A stretch of 64,000 nt of DNA from positions 930,001 through 994,000 of the forward strand of contig NZ_CP048410.1 in NCBI RefSeq assembly GCF_019357415.1, written 5' to 3'. The position numbers were made by a program, and so were the translations under genes. Below, piece after piece: positions 53,741-62,061 of the stretch; the stretch's first letter is position 1, and every line of letters begins with the position of its first letter. Source of the DNA: Gramella sp. MT6. Its GTDB lineage: Bacteria; Bacteroidota; Bacteroidia; Flavobacteriales; Flavobacteriaceae. The notes beneath the pieces are model-generated. The model saw nothing but the letters and a program-made list of their open reading frames with translations. It was not told the origin of the DNA and searched no databases.

Positions 53741-55639
53741 ATGAGTGATGCTTTAAAACACGAATGCGGAATTGCCCATATAAGGCTTCTAAAACCTCTG
53801 GATTATTATAAAGAGAAATATGGGACTGCATTTTACGGGGTGAATAAAATGTACCTGATGATGGAAAAACAGCATAACCGGGGGCAGGATGGCGCCGGTT
53901 TTGCAAGCATCAAACTCAATACCATCCCTGGCGAACGTTATATTAGCCGGGTACGATCAAATAAGGCACAACCTATTCAGGATATTTTTGAGCAGATCAA
54001 TCAAAGGATCAATGATGAAATAAAAGAAAATCCGGAATATGCCGACGACACCGACCTTCAGAAAAGATATATTCCATATCTGGGCGAGGTATTCCTTGGA
54101 CATGTTAGGTACGGCACCTTTGGCAAGAACAGCATCGAAAGTGTACATCCTTTTCTTAGACAGAATAACTGGATGCACAGGAATCTAATCGTTGCCGGTA
54201 ACTTCAACATGACCAACGTAAACAAGCTCTTCAATAATCTTGTTGAACTGGGACAGCATCCAAAAGAACGAGCTGATACGGTTACCGTCATGGAAAAGAT
54301 TGGTCATTTTCTAGATGATGAGGTAAGAAAACTTTATAAAAAATTAAAAAAGGAAGGCTATTCTAAGGTACAAGCATCTCCCATTATCGCAGAAAAATTA
54401 AATGTTGCCAAGATCTTGAGGAAATCTTCCAAAAACTGGGATGGTGGTTACGCAATGGCCGGATTGATTGGTCATGGTGATTCATTCGTTTTACGTGATC
54501 CTGCAGGAATAAGACCAGCCTATTATTATAAGGATGATGAGATCGTTGTAGTGGCTTCGGAAAGACCAGTGATCCAAACAGTTTTTAACGTAGACTTCAA
54601 TGATGTGCATGAATTACCTCCTGGGAATGCAATCATCACAAAAAAGAATGGTGAGGTTTCGATCAAAGAAATAATCGAACCATTGGAAAGAAAGGCTTGT
54701 TCTTTCGAAAGAATCTATTTTTCCAGAGGAAGCGATGCAGAGATCTACCAGGAAAGAAAAATGCTAGGTAGACTTTTAATGCCAGACGTTTTAAAGTCTA
54801 TAGAACATGATACATTAAAAACCGTCTTCTCATTTATTCCGAATACTGCTGAAACATCTTTCTACGGCATGGTGGAGGCAGCCCAGGATGAACTAAACAA
54901 ACAAAAGAACGAAGCTATACTCGAGGAAAAGGAGACTTTAACCGATGCAAGGCTTCAGGAAATACTTTCACATCGATTAAGAACTGAAAAGATCGCTATA
55001 AAAGATGTGAAGCTCAGAACCTTTATTACCGAGGACAGCAGCCGTGATGATCTGGTCGCCCACGTATATGATGTTACTTATGGCGTTGTAAAGACAGATG
55101 ATAACCTAGTCATTATAGATGATAGTATTGTGAGAGGTACAACTCTTAAGAAGAGTATCATAAAAATGATGGACCGGTTAAAACCGAAAAAGATCGTGGT
55201 AGTTTCATCTGCTCCTCAAATTAGATATCCAGATTGTTATGGTATAGATATGGCTAGACTGGAAGATCTAGTGGCTTTTAGAGCGGCCCTGGAACTATTG
55301 AAGGATGAAGGGAAATATGAAATCGTAGAAAAGGTATATAATAAATGTAAACAACAGGTAGACCTGGATGATCGTGAAGTTCAAAACTTTGTTAAGGAAA
55401 TATACGATCCGTTTACAGACCAGGAAATATCTGATAAGATCTCTGAGCTTCTTTGTGATAAAGATGTAAATGCAGAAGTAAAAGTGATCTACCAGACCGT
55501 GGAAAACCTGCATAAGGCCTGTCCGAAAAATCTTGGAGACTGGTACTTTACCGGAGATTATCCAACCGCAGGGGGGAACAGGGTTGTGAATCGTGCATTT
55601 ATGAACTTTTTCGAAGGCAAAAAAGATAGAGCTTATTAA
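53741..55639 (+). CDS. PurF-like amidophosphoribosyltransferase (long 632-residue form)
   Basis: The N-terminal glutaminase domain has the nucleophile Cys9 in HECGIAHI after a short propeptide, then NRGQDGAG and GHVRYGT. The phosphoribosyltransferase domain has the PRPP loop VIIDDSIVRGTTLKKS (about residues 464-479). It is about 130 residues longer than ordinary PurF, with inserts in both domains. Bacteroidetes commonly carry this long paralogue as well as normal purF, so its exact reaction may differ. No terminator lies before the first unit of the RNA array. Confidence 0.82.
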   Translation: MSDALKHECGIAHIRLLKPLDYYKEKYGTAFYGVNKMYLMMEKQHNRGQDGAGFASIKLNTIPGERYISRVRSNKAQPIQDIFEQINQRINDEIKENPEYADDTDLQKRYIPYLGEVFLGHVRYGTFGKNSIESVHPFLRQNNWMHRNLIVAGNFNMTNVNKLFNNLVELGQHPKERADTVTVMEKIGHFLDDEVRKLYKKLKKEGYSKVQASPIIAEKLNVAKILRKSSKNWDGGYAMAGLIGHGDSFVLRDPAGIRPAYYYKDDEIVVVASERPVIQTVFNVDFNDVHELPPGNAIITKKNGEVSIKEIIEPLERKACSFERIYFSRGSDAEIYQERKMLGRLLMPDVLKSIEHDTLKTVFSFIPNTAETSFYGMVEAAQDELNKQKNEAILEEKETLTDARLQEILSHRLRTEKIAIKDVKLRTFITEDSSRDDLVAHVYDVTYGVVKTDDNLVIIDDSIVRGTTLKKSIIKMMDRLKPKKIVVVSSAPQIRYPDCYGIDMARLEDLVAFRAALELLKDEGKYEIVEKVYNKCKQQVDLDDREVQNFVKEIYDPFTDQEISDKISELLCDKDVNAEVKVIYQTVENLHKACPKNLGDWYFTGDYPTAGGNRVVNRAFMNFFEGKKDRAY

Positions 55640-55719
55640 AAAGCTGCCATTTAGCTAATAATCATGCATTTCATCTATTATTCTTTGTGCATGAAACAAT
55701 TCTATCTACTTTAGTATCA

Positions 55720-55790
55720 CCATAACATAAGTAGGTTAAGTTCATGGTAGATTTGGGGCAAAAAAAGGTGGATCTAATCCGCCTTTTTTT
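55720..55790 (+). ncRNA. Array small RNA, copy 1
   Basis: The core begins ACCAT (from 55719) and ATGGT closes a predicted 5-bp stem around a 20-nt loop. An unpaired GGGGCAAA segment follows, then terminator GGTGGAT-CTA-ATCCGCC with seven T. Its promoter is the best of the five: TTTG (55684-55687), 19 bp, TACTTTAG (55707-55714). It is the first terminator after the PurF-like gene, so the mRNA of that gene may also end here. Confidence 0.7.
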
Positions 55791-55930
55791 ATTTAATCTA
55801 AGCAGAGAATTTAGTTGAAAATTATTACTAATTTTACCACACTGCGCTGTATATCATCTATTTAACTATTTAAATAGCATTTCATCTAAAACATTTAATT
55901 CAGAGTAATATTCTTTTTATCTTTAATATA

Positions 55931-56002
55931 CCATAGCATAAGTAGGTTAAGTTCATGGTAGATTTGGGGCAAAAAAAGGTGGAATTCATTCCGCCTTTTT
56001 TT
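55931..56002 (+). ncRNA. Array small RNA, copy 2
   Basis: It has the same ACCAT/ATGGT stem and invariant middle as copy 1. The -7 box is TATCTTTA (55918-55925) and the upstream box TTTCATCTA is at 55880-55888. The terminator GGTGGAA-TTCA-TTCCGCC has a different stem end and loop from copy 1. The flanks differ from copies 3-5. Confidence 0.7.
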
Positions 56003-56131
56003 ATGCAGTAAATTCAGCAACTCGTCTTTAATAAATACCACAAAAAACTAATTTCCAGTATTTTAACTAGTATTTAGGTATTTCATCTAAAACCTAATTC
56101 TACCTGAAATATTCGTTTTATATTCACTATA

Positions 56132-56204
56132 CCATAGCATAAGTAGGTTAAGTTCATGGTAGATTTGGGGCAAAGAAAGGTGGAATTCTATTCCGCCTTT
56201 TTTT
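56132..56204 (+). ncRNA. Array small RNA, copy 3
   Basis: The core is identical to copy 2 except for one A-to-G change before the terminator. The terminator stem is one pair longer (GGTGGAAT-TCT-ATTCCGCC). The -7 box is TATATTCA (56119-56126); TTTCATCTA is at 56081-56089. Confidence 0.7.
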
Positions 56205-56331
56205 ATGGAGTAAATTCAGATCAACGCACCCATAAATCCTTAATAAGCTGCTTTTCAGTATTTTAACTAATATTTAAGTATTTCATCTAAAAACTATTTC
56301 CACCTGAAATATTCGTTTTATATTCACTATA

Positions 56332-56404
56332 CCATAGCATAAGTAGGTTAAGTTCATGGTAGATTTGGGGCAAAGAAAGGTGGAATTCTATTCCGCCTTT
56401 TTTT
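56332..56404 (+). ncRNA. Array small RNA, copy 4
   Basis: It is identical to copy 3 through core and terminator. TTTCATCTA is at 56281-56289 and the -7 box TATATTCA at 56319-56326. The whole 200-bp unit is nearly the same as copies 3 and 5, which suggests recent duplication. Confidence 0.7.
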
Positions 56405-56531
56405 ATGGAGTAAATTCAGATCAACACACCCATAAATCCTTAATAAGCTGCTTTTCAGTATTTTAACTAGTATTTAGGTATTTCATCTAAAAACTATTTC
56501 CACCTGAAATATTCGTTTTATATTCACTATA

Positions 56532-56603
56532 CCATAGCATAAGTAGGTTAAGTTCATGGTAGATTTGGGGCAAAGAAAGGTGGAATTCATTCCGCCTTTT
56601 TTT
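56532..56603 (+). ncRNA. Array small RNA, copy 5
   Basis: The core is as in copies 3 and 4, but the terminator loop is as in copy 2 (TTCA). TTTCATCTA is at 56481-56489 and the -7 box at 56519-56526. It ends 24 bp before the sod terminator. Confidence 0.7.
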
Positions 56604-56628
56604 ATGGAGTAAATTCAGATCAACGTAA

Positions 56629-56657
56629 AAAAAAGACCGCTTAATAGCGGTCTTTTC
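56629..56657 (-). terminator. Intrinsic terminator of the superoxide dismutase gene
   Basis: On the minus strand AAAAGACCGC-TATTAA-GCGGTCTTTT with further T, 26 bp after the stop codon. It separates sod from the RNA array, which is transcribed toward it. Confidence 0.9.
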
Positions 56658-56682
56658 TATATCAATATAAATATGCTTTTAA

Positions 56683-57291
56683 CTATTTCGCTTTAGCATA
56701 ACGACTGGCAACTTCTTTCCAGTCTATCACATTAAAGAACGCATCAATATATTCCGGACGCTTATTTTGATAATTCAGGTAATAAGCATGTTCCCAAACA
56801 TCGATCCCTAAAATTGGTGTTCCTCCACATCCAACTTCCGGCATGATTGGGTTATCCTGGTTTGGAGTAGAACAAACTTCTACTTTACCTCCGCTATGTA
56901 CACATAGCCAGGCCCATCCAGATCCAAACTGACCTGCAGCTGCTTTAGAAAATTCTTCTTTAAAAGCCTCAAAGGAACCATATGCGCTATCTATAGCATC
57001 AGCAAGTTCACCTTCAGGTTTACCTCCCCCGTTCGGAGACATGATCTCCCAAAAAAGGCTGTGGTTATAAAAACCTCCACCATTATTACGAACAGCCTTG
57101 TTAGACATATCAAGATTCTTTAAGATATTCTCGATATTTTTTCCTTCCAGGTCTGTTCCCTCAATAGCGTCATTTAATTTCTTAGTGTAACCTGCGTGAT
57201 GCTTACCATGGTGTATTTCCATAGTCTTAGCATCAATATTTGGTTCCAATGCATCAAAAGCATATTTTAATTTTGGTAACTCAAAAGCCAT
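56683..57291 (-). CDS. sodA: Superoxide dismutase, Mn-type features
   Basis: It dismutates superoxide. Metal ligands are in [16 protein letters not shown] (N-terminal His), [10 protein letters not shown], and [19 protein letters not shown] (Asp, His). The segment NQDNP has Gln at the position used by Mn-type enzymes (Fe-type enzymes place their Gln elsewhere), so Mn or cambialistic use is likelier than strict Fe. There is no signal peptide, so it is cytosolic. The length is 202. A TAAATTTG box lies upstream at 57332-57339. Confidence 0.9.
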   Translation of the reverse strand: MAFELPKLKYAFDALEPNIDAKTMEIHHGKHHAGYTKKLNDAIEGTDLEGKNIENILKNLDMSNKAVRNNGGGFYNHSLFWEIMSPNGGGKPEGELADAIDSAYGSFEAFKEEFSKAAAGQFGSGWAWLCVHSGGKVEVCSTPNQDNPIMPEVGCGGTPILGIDVWEHAYYLNYQNKRPEYIDAFFNVIDWKEVASRYAKAK

Positions 57292-57331
57292 AATTATCTG
57301 ATTTTTTTAGTGATTAGTACTTAAACTGATT

Positions 57332-57339
57332 CAAATTTA
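57332..57339 (-). promoter_or_regulatory. Possible -7 box of the superoxide dismutase gene
   Basis: Minus-strand TAAATTTG matches TAnnTTTG and is 40 bp before the start codon. No convincing TTTG is seen at the expected upstream distance. Confidence 0.35.
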
Positions 57340-57468
57340 GCCATTAGCCTATTTAATGGAAATTATTTAGTGTTATAAAATACTTAAAAGGATTGTCCAT
57401 GTGACTCTCATTTTTATTTTAAATTTAAACTTTCGTAATTCTGGCTAATCCCGCAAATATTCTTCTTT

Positions 57469-60400
57469 TTGAAAAACTCCTTTAATATTTATAATGCTTC
57501 TGCAGGTTCTGGTAAAACCTTTACCCTGGTAAAAGAATACCTCTCCCTTTTGTTTACATCTTCTAAAAAGGATCGCTATAAAAATATCCTTGCTATTACT
57601 TTTACCAACAAGGCGGTGGGGGAAATGAAAAAAAGGATCATAGATAGCCTGGCTGAATTTTCAAAACCGGGAAACGATCATGAAGAAAATGCCTTATTAA
57701 ATATTATTTCTGAAGAGACCGGCCTTTCTCCTCAGGAACTTAGAATCAAATCTGCCGAAATACTAAAAAGCATTATTCATAATTATGCCGCTTTTGAGAT
57801 CTCCACGATCGATGGATTTACTCACAGGGTTCTAAGAACCTTCGCCAGAGACCTGGGCATCCCCATGAATTTTGAAGTAGAACTAAGCGCTGATGAAGTT
57901 CTTTTGGAAGCCGTAGAAAGTTTAATAAACAGGGCAGGAAGCGATAAAAAATTAACTAAGGTTTTAATCGATTATACACTGTCTAAAACCGATGATGATA
58001 AAAGCTGGGACATTAGCCGCGACCTTTTCCAGATATCAAAATTGCTCATCAATGAAAATCATCAGAAATCAATTCAAACGCTGAAAGGCAAAACACTGGA
58101 AGATTTCGAGAAATTCGGAAGAAAATTGCATTCAGATATTAAAACTGCTGAAGAAACTTTAAAACTATCCTCAGAAACCTTTTTTGATCTTATCGAAAGT
58201 AGCGGGATTCAGGAATCAGATTTTAGCGGACAGTATGTACCAAAACATTTCAGAAAGTTACAATCTGGCGATGGGTCTGTAAATTTCAGTGCCAAATGGG
58301 CTGAAAATATAGAAGATCAGCCCTTATATCCTAAAAAAGCAAGTGAAGATGCAAAAAGAGCCCTGGATGGCAACCAGGATAAAATCGTAGAAATATTCAA
58401 TACTGGTAAAAGAGCATATTTCCAGAAGGAATTTTTAGGTGAGATTAAAAAAAATCTCGTGCAATTATCACTGCTTAACGAGATCAACAGAGAAGTTGAG
58501 GCTATTAAAAAGGACCGAAACCTCGTTCTTATTTCAGAATTCAATCCAAAAATAAGTGAACAGGTAAAAGATCAGCCGGTTCCTTTTATATATGAGCGCC
58601 TGGGAGAGAGGTATGAGCATTATTTCATCGACGAATTCCAGGATACTTCCACCATGCAGTGGGAAAACCTTATTCCGTTGGTTGGTAACAAACTTGACTC
58701 TGCCGATGCTGCTGGTTTAACTATCGTTGGTGATGCCAAGCAAAGTATATATAGATGGCGTGGCGGAAGAGCCGAGCAACTTATTGACCTTAGCAACCTT
58801 AAAACTTTACCTTTTCAAACTCAACAGAAGGTTGTGAATCTACCAGATAACTTTAGAAGTGGTTCTGAAGTGGTTAATTTCAACAACAGTTTTTTCAGGT
58901 ATGCCGCATCTATGCTCAATTATCCGGAATATTCAGAATTATTCGATAATTCAGCTCAAACCCCTAAGAAAGGGGATTATGGTTATGTGAATATAGAATT
59001 TATTCAGGCAGAGAACCGTGAAGAAGAGTTTGAGATTTACCCTCAAAAGATCCTTGAGATCATCAAAGACCTGGACCTAAAAGGCTTTAATCGAAAAGAG
59101 GTTTGTATTCTTACGCGAAGAAGGAGCGAAGGAATTGCGGTAGCTGAATATTTGAGTGAGAATTCCGTACCGGTGATTTCCTCGGAAACGCTTCTCCTAT
59201 CACAATCCCCAGAAGTCAGGTTTATTGTAGACCTTTTGTTCTATTCCATGAACCCGGATGATGATAAGGCAAAATTGAGTATCTATGACTACCTGGCTGA
59301 AAAATTAGTTCCGGAGGAAGATATTCATAAAATACTGATTCAAAATTTATCTAAAAATGGAGCATCCTTTTTCGAATGGCTTAAAGACTATGATCTAGAA
59401 TTTGACCTCACCCAGTTAAAAAAACTATCTCTTTACGAATCTGTTGAATACATTATTCGATCTTTTAACCTTGTTCAGGATTCTGACGCCTACATCCAAT
59501 TCTTCCTGGATTTCGTTTTTGAAACGGCACAGAAAACTTCTAACGGACTCGGAGATTTTTTAGAAAAATGGGAGCAGAAAAAAGATAAACTAAGTATTGT
59601 GGTGCCTGAGGCTGATAATGCCGTGCAGATAATGACCATCCATAAATCTAAAGGACTGGAGTTTCCCGTAGTCATCTATCCTTTCGCAAATTCAGATCTT
59701 CAGGATACGCGAAATGATAATTTATGGCTGGACATCAATGATGAAAATATTCCCATCGCATACGTTAGCGCTTCCCAGAAAATGCTGAACTGGAATGAAA
59801 ACGCTTCCTCTAAATTCCAGGATCTTATCTACAAAAATGAACTTGACACCTTAAATGTTTTATATGTAGCGTGCACCAGAGCCGCACAACAATTGTATAT
59901 ATTATCCAACCATAATGAGAAACCAAAAAAGTCTCCCAACGTTTCAGATATGCTGGCAGATTTTATAAGATCTGCAGGTAAATGGGATGACGGCCTTATA
60001 TATGAATTTGGAAATCCAGAGAAAACCATAGCGTCTAAGCATTCTGAAAATTCAAGTATAGAGGCTTCAAAATACTATTCTTCGCCTACACAGAACCAGG
60101 CAGTGAATATCGTGACCCGTTCTGGTTCATTATGGGATTCTAAACAACAGGAAGCAATTGAAAAAGGGGAGATCGCCCATGAGATCCTGGCCAGGATCAA
60201 TAAAAAGGAAGATCTTTACGCCTCTGTGGAGTGGGCTGTAAATAATGGGATTATTACTAAAGAATCCCGGGATGAAATTACCAGACTCATCAATAGTATC
60301 ATCGAACATCCGGAACTTCAAAAATTCTTTTCTATGGAAGCAAAAAACCTGAATGAAAAGGAATTGATCACCACTTCGGGTAAAAGATTAAGACCAGACA

Positions 60401-60576
60401 GGTTAAATTTTGACGGTAATAAAGTTAGTATAATAGATTATAAGACTGGAGGATTTGTAGATACACATACCCAGCAGATTTTAGAATATGCTAACGCACT
60501 GCGTGATATGGGCTATTTAATTGAGAAATGTTTATTGATCTACACTAATAACCCAATTATCATTAAGAATGTATAA
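57469..60576 (+). CDS. AddA/RecB-like helicase-nuclease (UvrD-type)
   Basis: This 1035-residue protein starts at a TTG and has Walker A NASAGSGKT (Lys16), helicase motif II as FIDEFQDTS (about 384), DAKQSIYRWRGG (about 421), later helicase motifs (MTIHKSKGLEFPVV, VACTRAAQQL), and a C-terminal RecB-type nuclease domain with GEIAHEIL (about 900), RPDRL and IIDYKTG (about 988). It should process DNA double-strand ends for recombination. The AddB-like partner is encoded at 63554 on the same strand, separated by kbl and ompA. Confidence 0.9.
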   Translation: MKNSFNIYNASAGSGKTFTLVKEYLSLLFTSSKKDRYKNILAITFTNKAVGEMKKRIIDSLAEFSKPGNDHEENALLNIISEETGLSPQELRIKSAEILKSIIHNYAAFEISTIDGFTHRVLRTFARDLGIPMNFEVELSADEVLLEAVESLINRAGSDKKLTKVLIDYTLSKTDDDKSWDISRDLFQISKLLINENHQKSIQTLKGKTLEDFEKFGRKLHSDIKTAEETLKLSSETFFDLIESSGIQESDFSGQYVPKHFRKLQSGDGSVNFSAKWAENIEDQPLYPKKASEDAKRALDGNQDKIVEIFNTGKRAYFQKEFLGEIKKNLVQLSLLNEINREVEAIKKDRNLVLISEFNPKISEQVKDQPVPFIYERLGERYEHYFIDEFQDTSTMQWENLIPLVGNKLDSADAAGLTIVGDAKQSIYRWRGGRAEQLIDLSNLKTLPFQTQQKVVNLPDNFRSGSEVVNFNNSFFRYAASMLNYPEYSELFDNSAQTPKKGDYGYVNIEFIQAENREEEFEIYPQKILEIIKDLDLKGFNRKEVCILTRRRSEGIAVAEYLSENSVPVISSETLLLSQSPEVRFIVDLLFYSMNPDDDKAKLSIYDYLAEKLVPEEDIHKILIQNLSKNGASFFEWLKDYDLEFDLTQLKKLSLYESVEYIIRSFNLVQDSDAYIQFFLDFVFETAQKTSNGLGDFLEKWEQKKDKLSIVVPEADNAVQIMTIHKSKGLEFPVVIYPFANSDLQDTRNDNLWLDINDENIPIAYVSASQKMLNWNENASSKFQDLIYKNELDTLNVLYVACTRAAQQLYILSNHNEKPKKSPNVSDMLADFIRSAGKWDDGLIYEFGNPEKTIASKHSENSSIEASKYYSSPTQNQAVNIVTRSGSLWDSKQQEAIEKGEIAHEILARINKKEDLYASVEWAVNNGIITKESRDEITRLINSIIEHPELQKFFSMEAKNLNEKELITTSGKRLRPDRLNFDGNKVSIIDYKTGGFVDTHTQQILEYANALRDMGYLIEKCLLIYTNNPIIIKNV

Positions 60577-60680
60577 AAGAAGTTTAAATTTGTGAGTCGC
60601 GAGAAGGCAGAATATGGATGCCATGTAATCTTTTAGTTTACCAAAAGCCATAAAGTAAAACAGATGAAAATTATTCAAAT

Positions 60681-61874
60681 ATGTACGGAGACATAAAAGA
60701 GCATTTAGAAAAAGAGATTGAAGAAATAAAAGAAGCCGGACTTTATAAGAAAGAAAGGATCATTACGAGCCCACAGGATGCGGTAATCAAGATTGCTTCC
60801 GGGCAGGAAGTAATTAACTTCTGTGCCAATAACTACCTTGGACTATCTTCACATCCTGAGGTTATCAAGGCGGCGAAAGATACCCTTGATTCTCATGGGT
60901 TTGGTATGTCCAGTGTTCGTTTTATTTGCGGTACCCAGGATATTCATAAGGAACTGGAACAAAAGATTTCAGATTTCTACGGGACTGAGGACACTATCCT
61001 TTATGCTGCTTGTTTCGATGCAAACGGGGGTATTTTTGAACCATTATTAACTAAAGAGGATGCTATTATCTCAGATTCTCTTAACCACGCATCAATTATA
61101 GATGGGGTAAGACTTTGTAAGGCTGCACGTTATCGCTATCAGAATGGCGATATGGAAGACCTTGAAAAGCAATTAAAAGATGCAAACGAAAAGGGCGCCC
61201 GATACAAACTTATAGTAACCGATGGTGTATTCTCAATGGATGGCCTGGTTGCCCCATTGGATAAAATTTGTGACCTGGCAGATAAATATGATGCCATGGT
61301 AATGATAGACGAATGTCACGCTACCGGTTTCATTGGTGAGCAAGGAATCGGGACCCTTGAAGAAAAAGGAGTTTTGGGGAGGATCGATATTATTACCGGA
61401 ACCCTTGGTAAAGCTCTTGGTGGGGCTATGGGTGGCTACACAACAGCTAAAAAAGAGATCATCGAGATTTTGAGACAAAGATCAAGACCATATTTGTTTT
61501 CAAATTCACTGGCACCAGCGATCGTGGGAGCATCTATCAAGGTATTTGATATGTTGAAAACAGATGACAGCCTAAGGAAGAAATTACAGGAAAACACCAC
61601 TTATTTCAAAAAAGGAATCAAGGATGCCGGTTTTGAGATCATTGATGGTGAATCTGCAATTGTTCCGGTGATGCTTCATGACGCAAAACTTTCACAGGAC
61701 ATGGCAGATAAATTACTGGAAGAAGGAATTTATGTAATTGGGTTCTTTTATCCGGTAGTTCCAAAAGGAAAAGCAAGAATACGAGTGCAACTATCTGCAG
61801 CTCACAATAAAGAGCATTTAGACCAAGCAATTAATGCATTTAAAAAGGTTGGAAAAGAGTTAGGTGTTATTTAA
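60681..61874 (+). CDS. kbl: Glycine C-acetyltransferase (2-amino-3-ketobutyrate CoA ligase)
   Basis: A PLP enzyme of threonine degradation that splits 2-amino-3-ketobutyrate to glycine and acetyl-CoA. The start [20 protein letters not shown] matches the family; the PLP Lys lies in [10 protein letters not shown] (about residue 243) and [12 protein letters not shown] holds the cofactor Asp. The length of 397 is normal. Threonine dehydrogenase is not in this window. It is probably transcribed separately from the AddA-like gene (104 bp gap). Confidence 0.93.
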   Translation: MYGDIKEHLEKEIEEIKEAGLYKKERIITSPQDAVIKIASGQEVINFCANNYLGLSSHPEVIKAAKDTLDSHGFGMSSVRFICGTQDIHKELEQKISDFYGTEDTILYAACFDANGGIFEPLLTKEDAIISDSLNHASIIDGVRLCKAARYRYQNGDMEDLEKQLKDANEKGARYKLIVTDGVFSMDGLVAPLDKICDLADKYDAMVMIDECHATGFIGEQGIGTLEEKGVLGRIDIITGTLGKALGGAMGGYTTAKKEIIEILRQRSRPYLFSNSLAPAIVGASIKVFDMLKTDDSLRKKLQENTTYFKKGIKDAGFEIIDGESAIVPVMLHDAKLSQDMADKLLEEGIYVIGFFYPVVPKGKARIRVQLSAAHNKEHLDQAINAFKKVGKELGVI

Positions 61875-61996
61875 TTCTAAAAAAGAGCACTTAAAAGTCC
61901 TTAATTTATTATCAAAATAATTGATATTCAGATATTAAAATGATTATAAATCGCTCGGAAACGCTCTGCAATTAAGAAAACTTTATTATTTTTACC

Positions 61997-62027
61997 TTTG
62001 TTAATATACATTAAGCGTATACTTTTG
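61997..62027 (+). promoter_or_regulatory. Strong flavobacterial promoter of the OmpA gene
   Basis: TTTG (61997-62000), exactly 19 bp, then TACTTTTG (62020-62027): a full match to TTTG-N19-TAnnTTTG. Transcription should begin near 62034, leaving a leader of about 28 nt before the ATG at 62062. This is the clearest promoter in the window, as expected for an abundant outer-membrane protein. Confidence 0.8.
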
Positions 62028-62061
62028 TTCACAATTAACACTTAAAACTAAACTATTAAAT

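Larger units (their letters stand above)
55669..56604 (+). repeat. Tandem array of five promoter-RNA-terminator units
   Basis: Five head-to-tail units have core starts at 55720, 55931, 56132, 56332 and 56532, spaced 211, 201, 200 and 200 bp. In every unit the box TTTCATCTA begins exactly 51 bp before the core, a TAnnTTTG-like -7 box lies 13-6 bp before it, and an intrinsic terminator ends it. Units 3-5 are nearly identical over their whole length; units 1 and 2 agree with them mainly in the box, -7 element, core and terminator. Confidence 0.85.

Noticed and set aside
55669..56604. CRISPR array
   Set aside because: The repeated part is much longer than a CRISPR repeat, units are about 200 bp apart, spacers of units 3-5 are the same, each unit ends in a terminator, and no cas genes are near.
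56156..56610. Short peptide ORF starting at the ATG inside each array core
   Set aside because: The frame after the invariant part changes between copies because the terminator loop differs in length, so the peptide ends differ; selection is on RNA pairing.
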